Assembly (NCBI RefSeq): GCF_000213175.1
Contig: NW_009799099.1
Coordinates: forward strand, 732,038 to 796,037
Direction of reading: 5' to 3'
DNA from: Neurospora tetrasperma FGSC 2508
Lineage: Eukaryota; Ascomycota; Sordariomycetes; Sordariales; Sordariaceae
Length of the DNA stretch: 64,000 nucleotides
Part shown: in pieces, positions 16,001 to 27,838 of the stretch
Layout of the letters: the number at the start of each line of letters is the position of its first letter
How positions within the stretch are numbered: the first letter of the stretch is position 1
Translations under genes and position numbers: made by a program
The notes under the pieces: generated by a model
Databases searched by the model: none
What the model was told of the DNA's origin: nothing
What the model saw: the letters and a program-made list of their open reading frames with translations, nothing else

Positions 16001-16518
16001 TTCAATACTTTTTGAGCACTATCAGGGCAAGGTCAGTCGAAGATTTAACACAAAACACAAGCATACATCCAGTGTTCGGAATGGATGGATACGTACTGAT
16101 CTCTGACGCCACGAACGAGGCGGCTAGCCAAAGCGCTGACTTCCTGCTGGCGGGTGGCGTAGATTCTTCCGCCTCCAAGATCATCAAGTTCTCGCACAGC
16201 AATAGCGTCATCATCGTTGAAAACGCCCTGTCGTTGGGCCTCTGCCCAGATATCAGACACGGCGGGAGCAGGCCGAGGCATCGTAAGACGGGAGTGTCCC
16301 CGGCCATCATGACGACCATGACGAGGAGGGAGGTCAACATCCTCCAACGGCAGGTTTTCGACACGAGCAGTGCCGAGATCATCCATCATGGCCTTTGCCA
16401 GAATGGCTTTTCTCCTCTGCTCCTCTTCGTCGGCGGCCGATTGGCCACTCTTGTCGCGGTCCGTCATGTTAGATCCGCGACTAGGGCCGCCTGGACTGGA
16501 TAGCGCAATGCTAGTCAT
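13096..16518 (-). CDS. Large low-complexity protein with C-terminal GLAGSRFA repeats
   Basis: Two exons (16518-16097 and 16018-13096; 78-base intron with GTACGT donor) give about 1114 residues. The function is not recognised. Residues about 1-145 are charged and seem folded in part (SDIWAEAQRQGVFNDDDAIA). Residues about 330-450 form a compact hydrophobic block (VYLSAAGKPHLGFFTLTCEG, RQLIIIFRGQEG, FMAYMDAEDFHRTLACLRAG) that could be a PH-like domain; this is inference. The rest is disordered, rich in Ser, Thr, Pro and Gln. Near the C-terminus a motif N-x-[GS]-L-A-[GS]-S-x-[FY]-A occurs three times (13408-13440, 13300-13332, 13159-13191). The N-terminus is uncertain: a good intron (donor GTAGGT, 16566-16511, with CTAAC and TAG) would join codon ATT of the first exon to an upstream exon reading FQGWTRPENTYNTR, whose own start I could not find. 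Confidence 0.8.
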
Positions 16519-19180
16519 CACTTGTTAGTAATGCGGAAAGATGAGCGCTCCTGTCAATATACCTACCGAGTATTATACGTGTTCTCTGGACGCGTCCACC
16601 CTTGGAAGTGTGTAGAGTGTACGCTGTTGGGTATGCTACCGGATGGTGACTATTCGACGACGAGCCAGCTGAGACAGATCGAGGAAGAGATTGCCGGTTT
16701 TAGGTACTGGCTTCGTGGGAGAGAGACAAGACACCGATGGAAGGAGAGAGAAGTGTGGCCAGATGCTTGGCAACTTTCCGAGAAAGAAAATCTGACACAA
16801 ACCTTGGGTGAAGGTAGGAAGAATGGGAAGGTAGTGGAGTGAGCGGGTCCAGGTACGTCGTGCCTTCCCCTCTTGAGTATGTTTGCTTGCGTAATTGGGG
16901 GATGAGAAAGTACTCACGGAGCCCTTCCGCGGTTCGAAAGGATAAGTAGAGCAAGCGGTACCTTCAGGTATGGCGGGGAAACCTTCTTGGCGGGTACTGC
17001 TTGTCGTAGGAGTTACGGAGCTGAAGACGGGAAGATGCCGGATTCCCAGCTGAGCGGGAGTGTTTCGATGGCTGGTGGGGAAGTAACTTCCAGATTGAGC
17101 TGCAGGAGGGATGAAGGTTGATATTTGTTCGAGGAGAAGGGGCCCGGTGAGCGCGCTGCATTGATAGCGGGATGTCAAAGGAAGTTGCCTCCGGTTATCT
17201 TCTCGTAAATCCATCCAGGAGACGAGAAAGGCTAGAACTCCCGTCAAAAGATTTTCGGGATTTAGTCAAGGAGCTATCGGGTAGGTGCAATGAATATGTT
17301 TGTGGTCACCGCAATGGGCATGAGGAGTTTCCTAGTCATTATCCCACTGGGATTCACGGCAATGAGAAGTACCACATCTCGGCCTGTCAACGAGGTAAGC
17401 TCTCCATCATTTAGTAGTAACAATCCAGTCAAATGGTTGACCGCGCGGCGGTCTGCCAGATCGTTTCTTGTTCTTGTTTGTCATCGCGAACGACAAAGGA
17501 TGAAATTCCCTAAAATTGTGTCTCTCCAAGCGAGTAGAGAGGAGTAAAAGGTTAACAGGTCAAAATGTATGGTATCATACATAGAATACATGAAGTATAA
17601 TACATGCTCAAGCTCTCTATCTGACTTCTATTTTTCTGTTCTAACGTGACGTCTTCTACAAGATGCAGATACAGTCTAGGACTTGTTTTTTTCTTGTTGA
17701 TAGATTGCGATGTGATCCTGATCACAGCTGTTCCAACAATCTTAAACGCCCATAAAATAAAATGTAGATGTGAACACTCACCAATATCATCAAGGGTATC
17801 TAAGATAGCACACTGGAGATAGGGCTAGGTCATCTTCATCAAAACGGGGGGCTAACTGGATAGGTACAAAAGCGCTTGGATATGTTGACCAAGAGATTTA
17901 AACCAAGTAAATTTCCATGGGAGTGTTTTAAAAACATACCACGCCCACACCTCGTATCCATAAAGTCCGGACTTCCTTGAACAACATGGACACAAAGCCA
18001 ATACATCAGAGACCAAGCCTTGAACGGCCAACAATGTTATGAGGTACATGAGAAGGACAGACAGTTACGGAGTCATAACATTCAAAAAGGGAGACGGGTT
18101 TGAAAACGGATTACTGCCGTGATAGGAGTCGTTGAAAGCACGTAAAGATACATAGAGATCGTAACCAGCACCGTGATATATGCTCGGAAATTCAATGAAA
18201 GACAACCGGACAAAACAAGGGGTCTAGAGAACTGGACATGCGAACAAGCACGTAAAGACCCTCAAATAATATCCTGGATTCCCTTCATATGCCGGCGAAG
18301 AAGTTGTTACGAGCGCCAGACAAAATGTCATGTAACGGTAACGGAGTGATGTTGTTGACGACTTGCACGCAAAGGAGGACGATTCAGGGGTAAAGCAAGA
18401 CAGGTCTGTCAGGGTCAGGGTTAAGTATGGCAAACGGGTTCCCACCAGCCATGCGCATGCTCGAGCTAATTCCAGCCTAGTTCCCGTAACAGGCCCCTGT
18501 CAGGCACACAGGGATCTACGGCCAAACGCCAAGTCACGGCGGATCGGTTCGCGGGGACCAACGTCCACTTGTCCTCATCGATGAATGTCCTCCGAATGGC
18601 ATCCATGCAAGGGAACGAACGCCCGGTGTCTTTCAGCCGCCAGGATCACCACCCTTTTTCCATAGAACTTCTTTCTTCTTTCTTTAGTGCTTGGTGTACA
18701 TAGCTTGAATATTCATCATCATCTTTCTTTCCACAGCAGGGAGTGGATTTGTTTAGTCCAACCGAGCCAATCCTCGCGAACCGGATGACGAATTAGCTGA
18801 GTGGGCGCATTCGCAATTTCCCCCAAAGGACAAGAGCTACCTGCAGCAGTAGCCGGCTGTGTCCTTCCGGAACTACACCATCGGGGTCTCGACGACAAAT
18901 TACTTTTCGATAAAACGCCAATGCGGTACTAGCTCAGGATCAGAAATCCGCTGGAGATTGGAATCGAAAAAAAAAAAATTCCAAAAACGGAAAACAGTGG
19001 TCACTGTCACCACCAACCGACAGCTTGGGTTGCCGCCGCCCTGACAAGTGGCAGAGGAAGAAGGGGAGACCAACAACACCGGGACGGATTGCAGTGCTGA
19101 ATCGCATCCAACATACGAAACCAGACCAGACATACCTTTTCGCAACTCCGATTACGATACACAAACACATATACGTAAAG
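16519..19180. other. Region between divergent genes, with a possible 5' exon
   Basis: About 2.7 kb between divergently transcribed genes. The minus strand from about 17250 to 16564 probably contains 5' exons or leader of the gene at 13096-16518: there are donor-like GTAGGT (16566-16561) and GTGAGT (near 16920) sites. No complete chain to an ATG could be built. From 17300 to 18900 I see nothing except short frames. The last 300 bases form the leader of the Erv41 gene. Confidence 0.4.
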
Positions 19181-20501
19181 ATGAACGGCTACGACGAGAA
19201 GCGTCACCTAGACGAAGACGCCTTTGGCGCCAAGGGGAGCATAGTCAGCGCCTTTGACGCTTTCCGTACGTCCCTCCCCTCCTTCCTACGTTCAATGCGC
19301 TTTCATACATCTTCAAATCACTAACATGAAAGTCCTACTTACTACACAGCCAAATCCAAACCCCAATACGTAACCCGCACCACCGCCGGCGGCAAATGGA
19401 CCGTCTTCGTCGCCCTCGTCTCCTTCATCCTCTTCTGGTCCGAAGCCTCCCGCTGGTGGCGCGGCTCGGAATCGCACACCTTTGCCGTCGAAAAGGGCGT
19501 CTCCCACGCCCTCGACATCAACCTCGACATTGTCGTGAAGATGAAGTGCCAAGACATCCACATCAACGTGCAAGACGCGGCGGGCGACCGCATCCTGGCC
19601 GCCTCGAGGCTCCATCGCGACCCGACGGTGTGGCAGCACTGGGTCGACAACAAGGGGATTCACAAGCTGGGACGGGACGCCCAGGGCAAGGTGGTTACGG
19701 GGGAGGGGTACATGCAGGGGCAGGGGCATGACGAAGGGTTTGGGGAGGAGCACGTGCATGATATTGTTTCTTTGGGCAGGCGGAAGGCCAAGTGGGCGAG
19801 GACGCCGCGGTTGTGGGGGGCGACGCCGGACAGCTGTAGGGTGTTTGGAAGTCTGGAGTTGAATAAGGTCCAGGGCGACTTTCATATTACGGCTAAAGGG
19901 CATGGATATATGGAGTTTGGCCAGCATTTGGATCATTCTGGTTTGTTTTCTTTTTACCTTTCCCCCCCCTCCCCCAAATCCCATCCAACTTTATTTTCCA
20001 TAACAACAACTACTAACAATAACCACAAAAAAAACAGCATTCAACTTCTCCCACATCATCTCCGAGCTCTCCTTCGGCCCTTTCCTCCCCTCCCTCGTCA
20101 ACCCGCTCGACCAAACCGTCAACATCGCCTCCGCCAACTTCCACAAGTTCCAGTATTTTATTTCTGTCGTCCCCACCGTCTACTCGTCGTCAGGCAAATC
20201 CATCGTCACGAACCAGTACGCCGTCACGGAGCAGTCGCAGGAAGTCACGGAGCGCATCATCCCGGGCATCTTTGTCAAGTACGACATTGAGCCGATTCTG
20301 CTGAACATTGAGGAGGAACGGGACTCGTTTTTGGTTTTCATCATCAAGGTCGTCAATGTCATCAGTGGTGCGCTGGTGGCGGGTCATTGGGGGTATAGAA
20401 TTAGTGATTGGTGTCAGGAGGTGTGGGGGAAGAGGAGGAGGAGGGCCGGAGGGCCGAGTGAGGGTATGTTGGGTGGGAAGGGACATGAGCGTGATGATTA
20501 G
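19181..20501 (+). CDS. erv41: Erv41 (ERGIC2-type) COPII vesicle cargo receptor subunit
   Basis: Three exons (19181-19265, 19350-19940, 20038-20501) give about 379 residues, close to the family size. Erv41 partners Erv46 in COPII and COPI vesicles cycling between ER and Golgi and retrieves escaped ER proteins. The topology fits. There is a short cytosolic N-terminus, a membrane segment near residues 47-63 (WTVFVALVSFILFW), a large lumenal domain, a second segment near 337-355 (FLVFIIKVVNVISGALVAG) and a basic cytosolic tail ending KRRRR plus about 20 residues. Lumenal signatures include DSCRVFGSLELNKVQGDFHI, HGYMEFGQHLDHSAFNFSH and LVNPLDQ. The first of these, with ITAKG following, favours Erv41 over its sister Erv46. 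Both introns have GT...AG ends and clear branch sites (CTAAC at 19321; ACTAAC near 20012). The ATG follows a short AC-rich leader. Confidence 0.92.
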
Positions 20502-21669
20502 TTGTAGGTGGGTAAAAACCAAAATGTGGTAGGTGGTGGTGGTGGAGGGTAGGTAGAGAGAGAGATATAGACGGATGTAGAAGAAATTGGTTTCTTTCTT
20601 TTTCTGTTTGATGATATCAGCTGGGCATGTGCAGAGACATACGGAGACGTCGAGATTGAGTTGGAAAGATCTACAGAATTTTCAGGTTTTCACAGCGTTG
20701 GTTGCGTCTATATTTACATGTTCCGTTACTTCGTCTTATGTCCATGTCTCTGTGTAACCTGGAAGCGATGCTGTGATTGCACGTTGTCATTAGCACTGCT
20801 AAGGTTTGGTAGGTAAGGTTTGACTGACCCTTAAAACGACCTCATGTCTATTTAACCGGTGGTAGACAGGTAGATAAGGAAGTAATTGATTAACTGCCTG
20901 TCCTACCTACCCAGCCGAGTTGCATATTAAAGGTCCTTGCACCACACATCTTTCACAAACGGGACAGAGCTAATCTTTGTTGACTTTATTCGTTCTTCCG
21001 GGTATACAGACGCTTCTAAAAAAAAAAAAAAAGACGAAGAAATCTCTCTACACTTAACATCCCCTCCAGGGAATATGTCGAAAACCCAAAACGCCCAAAC
21101 GTGCCGCTCTTTTTCTTCCCTGCATGCTTTTGGTGCTTTTGCTTTTGCTTTTGCTCTTTAAACTGCATTTGAAATGCATTTGAAATGCAGAAACATTCCT
21201 CTTTTGTGTATGGCTCCATGCACTCGCATATATAAATGCTATGCATACCAGGTACCGTCATCCGTACGTTTTGTTTTTGTTGTTGTTCAGTCTTCTAAAC
21301 CTCCACTCTAGATAGGCGGTCGTCCTTCTTTGTAGTGGTCGATGAAAGGCAAGAGGAGCGAGCGAGGTTTACTCGCGCTTTGCCTCCTCATTCTGCTCTC
21401 TCTTCCTCTTTTGGCCAGCGACAGCCTCATCCCTGTTTGTATCAAGTGTCGTGTGAATAATCCTTGTTCTTTTCCCAACTCTTTTGCAAAGCAAACGCTT
21501 GGTTTCCAAAAACAATCAAATGACAAGAGACATTGCACAGCGATAAAGAAAAAGAAAATCCAGGAATCCAGTAAGGGGGGGCCGGAGTTGGAAGATCCCT
21601 CGCTCGCTAGGGTCGATGGTCCAAAGGGGGGGGGGATATCAGATCGCTATGTGGGTGTATTGGGCAGGC
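20502..21669. other. Region between convergent genes
   Basis: About 1.2 kb between the stop of Erv41 and the stop of the aminotransferase, which point at each other. It should be mostly 3' UTR. Poly-A tracts and short frames are present, and a tandem AATGCATTTG-like duplication lies near 21172-21188. No gene is supported. Confidence 0.55.
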
Positions 21670-22988
21670 TTACTCCTCGTTGATGACGACACCCCACTCG
21701 TGCTGCTCGTTGCCGTACATGATGTCCTTCATCCAGGACTTGATCTTGGTGGTATAGACGCCGGAGTCGTTCTCGCCGAGAGGGATGTGGACGTCGGTGC
21801 CGCGGTGGTGGATCTGGGAGACAGGGGCGATGAAGAACTGTAAACGGCAAAGTTAGTACGTGCTTGGGCGGAAAGATGAGCTATGGGGGGGGGGGGGGAC
21901 GAGTAACATACAGCAGTACCGGCGGCGAAAGCCTCGACAATGCGGCCCTCCTTGTCAGCCTCGATGACCTCATCGATGGTGTAGCGGCGCTCGACAACCT
22001 CGACCTCGCCAGCAAGGCGGGCCTTGGCGAGCTCGAGGACGGAGCGGCGGGTAACGCCGTCAAGGATGAGCTTGTCGTCAAGAGGAGCAGTCAGGAGCTG
22101 AAGCTTGCCACCCTCGGACTCCTTGGCGCGCCAGACGATAAAGAAGTTGGAAGCACCAGCCTCAGTGCAGTAAGCCTCCTTACCGTAGAGCCAGAGGATC
22201 TGGTGGAAGCCGCGGGCCCTGGCCTCGTTGGTAGCGAGGAGGGAAGGACCGTAGTTGGCACCGACCTTGGCGTAGCCGAAACCGCCAACCCAAGCGCGGA
22301 TCATATCCTCGGGGTTGGTGTGAAGGCGCATGCCACCGGCGGGGCTGTCCATGCGAGGCATGAAGGAAACAGTGATGAAGAGGAGGGCCTGCTTGGGGGC
22401 CTGGACGCCGAGCTGGGGCTGGGTGCCGATGACAGCGGGGCGGATGTAGAGGAAGGAGCCGGGGCGGTCCTTGGGGAGCCACTTGGCGCCATCGACGGCA
22501 ACGAGCTTGGCGATGAGCTTCTCAACCTCGACAGGGTCGAAGCCGGGGAGGGCGATACGGAGGGTGGACATGAGCAGGCGCTTCGCGTTCAGGTTGGGGC
22601 GGAAGAGGCGGAGCTTGCCATCGAAGCCGCGGAAGACCTTGAGACCCTCGAAGCACTCGGTGGCGTAGTGAAGGACGGAGGCCGTGGGCATCAGGGAGAT
22701 GGGGCCGTAGGCCTTGAGCTCGGGGATGCCCCAGCCAGATTCGACGTTGTAGGAGACAGTGACCATGTGGTCGGTGCAGATGGTCTCGGAGGCAGCATTC
22801 GCAGTAGCTTCGTCGGGGACCTGGCGGGCATTGGGGTCGGCGAGGGTGACGACGAGCTTGGAGGCATCAAGCTCCTGGATCTTGGGGACATCGGAGGTGC
22901 CGTTGATGAGGGCGTTGGCCTCGTCGATGGTGTGCTCGAGGGCAACGGCAGAAAGGTCCTCCTTGGGGGATTCGGAATGAGACACCAT
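21670..22988 (-). CDS. Branched-chain amino-acid aminotransferase
   Basis: Two exons (22988-21912 and 21837-21670, with a 74-base intron from GTATGT to TTTACAG) give 414 residues. This PLP enzyme moves the amino group between leucine, isoleucine or valine and 2-oxoglutarate, the last step of their synthesis and the first of their breakdown. Fold type IV signatures are clear: HYATECFEGLKVFRGFDGK, RLFRPNLNAKRL, the PLP lysine in GFGYAKVGANYGPSL, EAGASNFFIVW, and LDGVTRRSVLELA followed by FAAGTAFFIAPVSQI across the splice. The C-terminus (KDIMYGNEQHEWGVVINEE) is family-like. The N-terminal 50 residues are acidic, not a clear mitochondrial presequence, so a cytosolic form is more likely. Codon bias makes a 381-codon open frame on the opposite strand, which is only a shadow. 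A TGAGTCA site upstream suggests cross-pathway control. Confidence 0.95.
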
Positions 22989-25494
22989 TTTGAATTATTG
23001 GGGGCGTAGTGGTACCGGGAGTTGGGATGGTATGAAGAGAAGGTATAGAGAGAGGAAAAATGTCAAGATGGGGGGGGGAAAAGGTTTTATCATGAGACGG
23101 CAACGCCACGGGAGAGAAAAGACAGATGGAGACGGAGGGTTGGGGGACCCGAGGCCCAGATACGGGACGGGACCGATAACAAAGACCGGGATCACTCGTG
23201 GACCGGAGTCATTCTTTTTTCTTTCCCAAGTCCTGACACTGGTTATGTCTGACCCATTGACCAATGGATTTTCATTAACAAGAGGTCAGGTGGGGATTTT
23301 TCGAGATGTGGGTAAAAAGAAAAGTTGTCCAAGATTCTCGAAGGGACGGCGCATAGGTGCGCTGTGTCTATCCGCGGCCTTGGACAAGCGATGTGCCGCA
23401 GATATGCGCAGCTTACATCAATGTCTCAGTCTTCAACAACCTCCTCGTTTGGGATCGATGTAACTCCCACGTTATTTGTCCACATTGTTTAACCCGAGCA
23501 AAAGGAACCTGGAGCACAGGAGGGGTCGGATCGTCAATGCCGCCCCATTGCCACGTTTGTTGTGCAGATTCCAACCACCGAAGACGGAGGCCATTGTAAT
23601 CGACCAGACATTCATTGTAAATTGAAGATGGATGTTGAGTCATGGAGGTCGTATCAACACAACTTTTGTTTGCCGTGGGAGGAGAAAAATGTCGGTTGGA
23701 ACGGACCCTTGCCGCCGAGTTCGCAGCCTCCAGCAAATTGGGTCCACATTGGCGCGCCCTTCAGTTTACCCCTGAAACTCCAACAGAAGAGTCATTATCA
23801 TCACCATCAATTGCTCATGGCGTCACGACAGAGGGGTTGTTACAGGTACGTAAGATCAACAAGACTCACATAACACACAGATTGTCATTGATCTTTCCGA
23901 CGTATTTAGTGTAAGATGCGGTGAAATGCAACGAATTGGTAGCTTGGAATTCCCATCACTCAAAAGTACGGAATTTGACCTCTTGACGTCAATTGGGCCG
24001 AGAGTAGCCGTAGATATGCGGTATCCTGAGGACCTTGCGAGGTTCAGATAAGATAAGAAATATTACTAAGAGGGAAGATTCCCGTTGTCTGGAGCGAGAG
24101 TCCGCCGATTGGTTCATTGCCTCGGAATTTCGCAGTGATGGTTTTGGGACCGGCGGTCGGGCTCGGCAGCAGCCATTCATTCAAGTTGAGAGCACCGGGG
24201 CTGAACGCGGCAGGGTCCATCGGCCGAGTCCATCGGTGAAGAAGCCCGCTTATCCCGTCCTGACATCCTCGGTCCAGGTCTCTTCGGCTCCTGAGCGGAT
24301 CCGAATCAAAAAGGTCACTACACCCGGTCGGCTAACCTCCGTCACTCCGTCACTCCGTTTCTCCGTCCACTATCACTACCGCTGCCTACCGAGTCACTTG
24401 CCTTGCTTGTGGTTCAGTTGTACGGCAGAAGCGGCCGACATTACCTACATAGTTTGGGCACAACTGATCACGGCTGAGAACCACATGTTTCATCCATCTC
24501 ACCGAAACACAGAAAGTCGGGTTTCATGTTTTTCTTCGACCGCACACTATCACCTCTAGTTCCTGTTTGCTCACGGCCTCTACGAGAATGCGTTCAACAC
24601 GTGTACCAAATCGCTGCGCTCCGCTCACTCCGCCTTCGGTTGCTTAGCTGCTGCTGGCCGCGCCAATGAGTGCCTCGACTTGCTGTTGCTCGCACCACCA
24701 ATGACACAATCTCTACAACTCCTGGCTCCATTCTGTACCACCAGAAACAAGTGTTGGATTTGTCTGGATTTGCTTGGATCTGCTTGCTGCTGCTTACTAG
24801 TGCTAGCTTGGCCGCATGAACTGCTGCCAACTGGCGCCCTTACCCATCACTCGGAAACAGAGAAACAGAAAGATCCATCGGGTACGCGCTCATTGCCTAT
24901 CCATTGGTTGCCATCAGGAGACAACAGAGAGGAATGGCGTTCTGGATGTGTGTTTGTTGGCACAAAAAAGGCTGGGATGCCCATGATAGTCGAGGCCAAT
25001 TCAGGGGCACACCAACCTCAAGTATTTACAGACTTTGTTGACTTTGCTTTTTTTCTTAGCAATCCGCTCTCCGGGCGCTTCACCCGGTATCCAGTACGTT
25101 CTGAGAGTCGACGACTACCTATGTCATCTATCTCATCCAGTGATGCCAAATGGCATACAGCCAGCACAAAAAGCGCGGCTGCACGCCGTGATTGGCTTCC
25201 CCGCGTACCATACAGTGCCATCCCAATGGCTCATCGCGATGTGAAGTCGTCCTAGTTTTGACCTAAACATGCCCGAGCCACTTTTTCAAAACCACTCAGG
25301 CCCTCTCCTTCTCGCAGGATTCTTTAGTCCATTCAGGGACCGCTCAGGTGATTGGATTTGCTGTCACCTTACGATATATACTTGCTGGCACAAAGCGCTT
25401 TAGCCGGCACCCCTCCTTTTTTGTATCCTACCCTAAACCAACGGATTCCTTATCGGTCACAAACAAAAAGACAGAAAAGGAACCATCAGTCACC
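22989..25494. other. Divergent upstream region, no supported gene
   Basis: About 2.5 kb between two divergently transcribed genes. It contains their promoters. Several open frames of 60-190 codons occur on both strands, but none has recognisable motifs or a consistent splice model. A CPC1-type site lies at 23636-23642. Confidence 0.5.
23636..23642. promoter_or_regulatory. TGAGTCA: CPC1/GCN4-type binding site
   Basis: The heptamer TGAGTCA is the consensus site of the bZIP activator of cross-pathway amino-acid control (CPC1 in Neurospora, Gcn4 in yeast). It lies about 650 bases upstream of the branched-chain aminotransferase start, a gene expected to be under this control. The distance is large and one heptamer can occur by chance, so the assignment is tentative. 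Confidence 0.45.
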
Positions 25495-27838
25495 ATGTCC
25501 AAAGAGCCAAGAGAGTCAAGCAGGCATCGTCAGCCGCATAAAAGGGACTCGTTAACTTCCGTTCTCTCGTGGGCAGGGTTACAGCCAAGATCCAGCCCTA
25601 CCAAGACACCCTCCACCTCATCTTCCGAGCCAGCACCCACCTCACCATCCCACCATGGCCTGTCAAGAGGCCGCAGGCACAGCTCCAGTACCGATGATAA
25701 AAAGAAGGCACGTAGACGCTCAATGGCTTTACGGAGATTCTCCATATCAGTCCCCGGTGCTGCCGCTGTCGACGAAGACAGTCTCACTAAGGCCAAGCTT
25801 AAAAAGACCCCTTCCTGGACGCTGGACAATAAGGCATCGGAATCTGCTCCCAGGACGACCACCAAGGCCGCATCAACAGACGCCATCAACAAAACAACAA
25901 CATCCGCATCAACCAATTCGGACCAAAACACATCAGAAGTCAAAGAAGAAGCCTCTAACGGGGACCATTCCGAAGAAAAAGCTAGCAAAGAGAAGCTCCC
26001 AGGGTAAGTCCCTATCGTTATATGATATAAATGAGTGAGAGAATTATAATTGACGCAGCCATAGCCCACAGCAACAACAACCGTTGCCTCCCCCACCAAA
26101 GCCCAAGTCAATTCTTCGAGTCGCCAGTCCAGATGGGCGGAAACCACCACCACGCAAGATCCCTTGCTTTTCGACCACGCTTCCAGAGTATGACCCCAGG
26201 AAGCCCACAGCAGACCATGCCTGTCTCGTGCCTCTACCGGACTCCAGCATAACTTCCATTACCGGCTCGGTATCCTCTTCAGAATCATCCATCTGCAGGC
26301 CTGAGAGACACGGAACCGCCACCGTCCGATTTGCCACGGCAACGGTACACAGAGTTGAAGTAGGACCTGGACGTCGGTTCCTACCGGTGAAGCGCAAGAG
26401 CAAGAGCACAGTCACCTACATCTCCCGCTTTGACGACGAAAACTCTCTGAAGAAGAACCTCACCAGCCCGACGAAGCAGCGAAGGCATCGAGCGAACCAA
26501 GCAGCAATGGGGCGGTACTGGCAGAGAACGGAAGAAGAGGAAGCTCTAGAACGAGAAGAGGCGCGCAAGAGAGCAGAACAAGAAGCCGAACAGTACCGAG
26601 CCGAGCCCTCCAGTCACCCTGATCCGGATTTCATCAGCAAAAGCGGCACAACCCCACCCAGCCCGGAACTGGCGGCGACGGATGATAAGCTCGAGGAGAT
26701 ATATGTGGATGACGAGAAGCCGGAATCTGACAGCCCAAGGAAAGCGAGAAGAGATGCCTCTCCGGCTTCATACAGGTCATCAAGCCTCCATCTGGTGTTG
26801 CCTGCGCCCGAGCCTGACACAGGCTTCCCTTGTGACGACCTGACCCTGGAAGAGGAGCTGGAAGCACAGCAAGAGGATTACAAGACAGAGCTGGCACACA
26901 TCGGTTTCAAGACTGAAGCAGCAGAAACCCGAGACTGGCCCTTGGCTGAACTCGAAGCTGAACCAGCTCACCAAGAAGTCCAGACATTGCTCGAGATCAA
27001 GACACCAAGGGGAATCGTCTTGTCACCGATCGCGGAAGAATTTGCCATTGACGACGAAGAGGAAGACAGCGAAAGCGGAGGTGAAAGCGATCACAAGCCC
27101 ATGGAAACCACCAAGATCAACTCAAACTACCAGGAACCCGAGGAACACATACCGACAATGCCCCCAACACCTCCAAGACAGTCAACCGCCTTACTACTTT
27201 CAGTAGAACCCGAACAAACCACCGCCCACGAAGACTTCACGGATGACACGGACGACACCTCATCTCCAAGCTTACTCACCCCAGAGTCCCAAGACCACCA
27301 AAGCCAAGAAAAATGGTCCAGCCCCCGCCTCCGTTCCGTCATCTCTTCCAAGCGCCACAACACCCATACCTCTACCCACCACCTTCACGGGAAACATCAT
27401 TCTCCCCCTTCACCCCCCGCCTCTCCACCCCTAGCAGCCACTAAACCCGCAACACCTCCCAAGAAACTACACCACCACCCCTCACCCAAACTCCCGGCAT
27501 TCACTATCCCTATCCTCATCCCGAAAATCACCATTGGCGAGAAGGATGATAATCATAAACGTTCTTCGTCGTCATCGTGGGTACATAGAAGATCGTCGTC
27601 TTCGTCCACTTCGTCGTCGTCGTCGGCGGCGTCTGAAAAGGATAAGAGGAGTGGGTCTCCAATTGGAAGAAAGGGCAGTAGTAGTAGCGATAGGGACTCG
27701 AGTCCTGGGAGGAGTGGGAATCGGTTGCATTTATCGGGGCGGAGGAGGAAAAGTAGTGGGAGTGGAAGTGGGAGTGGGAGTGGTAGTCATCATGGGCATC
27801 AGGGGGTGCATACCTCTAAGCAGTCTATTGCTGTCTAG
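25495..27838 (+). CDS. Serine-rich, charged protein of unknown function
   Basis: Two exons (25495-26003, 26059-27838, intron of 55 bases) give 762 residues. I do not recognise the family by name. The protein starts with a Ser/Arg-rich disordered stretch (RRRSMALRRFSISVPGA). A more ordered core follows across the splice: PPPPKPKSILRVASPDGRKP, YDPRKPTADHACLVPLPDSS, TVRFATATVHRVEVGPGRRF, KSKSTVTYISRFD and QAAMGRYWQRTEEEEALERE. That core looks like a conserved fungal module. An acidic Glu-rich middle part comes next, then a long tail of Ser, His and Gly with runs of Ser (TSSSSSAAS) and Gly-Ser repeats. No signal peptide or membrane segment is visible. KSILR and TVRF resemble RVxF-type protein phosphatase 1 docking motifs, which is speculative. 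The ATG at 25495 has a good context (CACCATGTC). Confidence 0.8.

Noticed and set aside
19313-19984. Minus-strand frame of 223 codons opposite Erv41
   Set aside because: Arg/Pro/Leu-rich mirror of the cargo-receptor exon, with no independent support.
21864-23009. Open frame of 381 codons on the plus strand, antisense to the aminotransferase
   Set aside because: It is composed of Gly, Glu, Asp, Leu and Val from the complement of a GC3-biased gene, has no motif, and the minus strand has an unmistakable enzyme.
24035-25255. Frames of 174 and 191 codons in the divergent promoter region
   Set aside because: Their composition is random, they hold no motif, and no splice pattern links them. They probably arise from a GC-rich leader.
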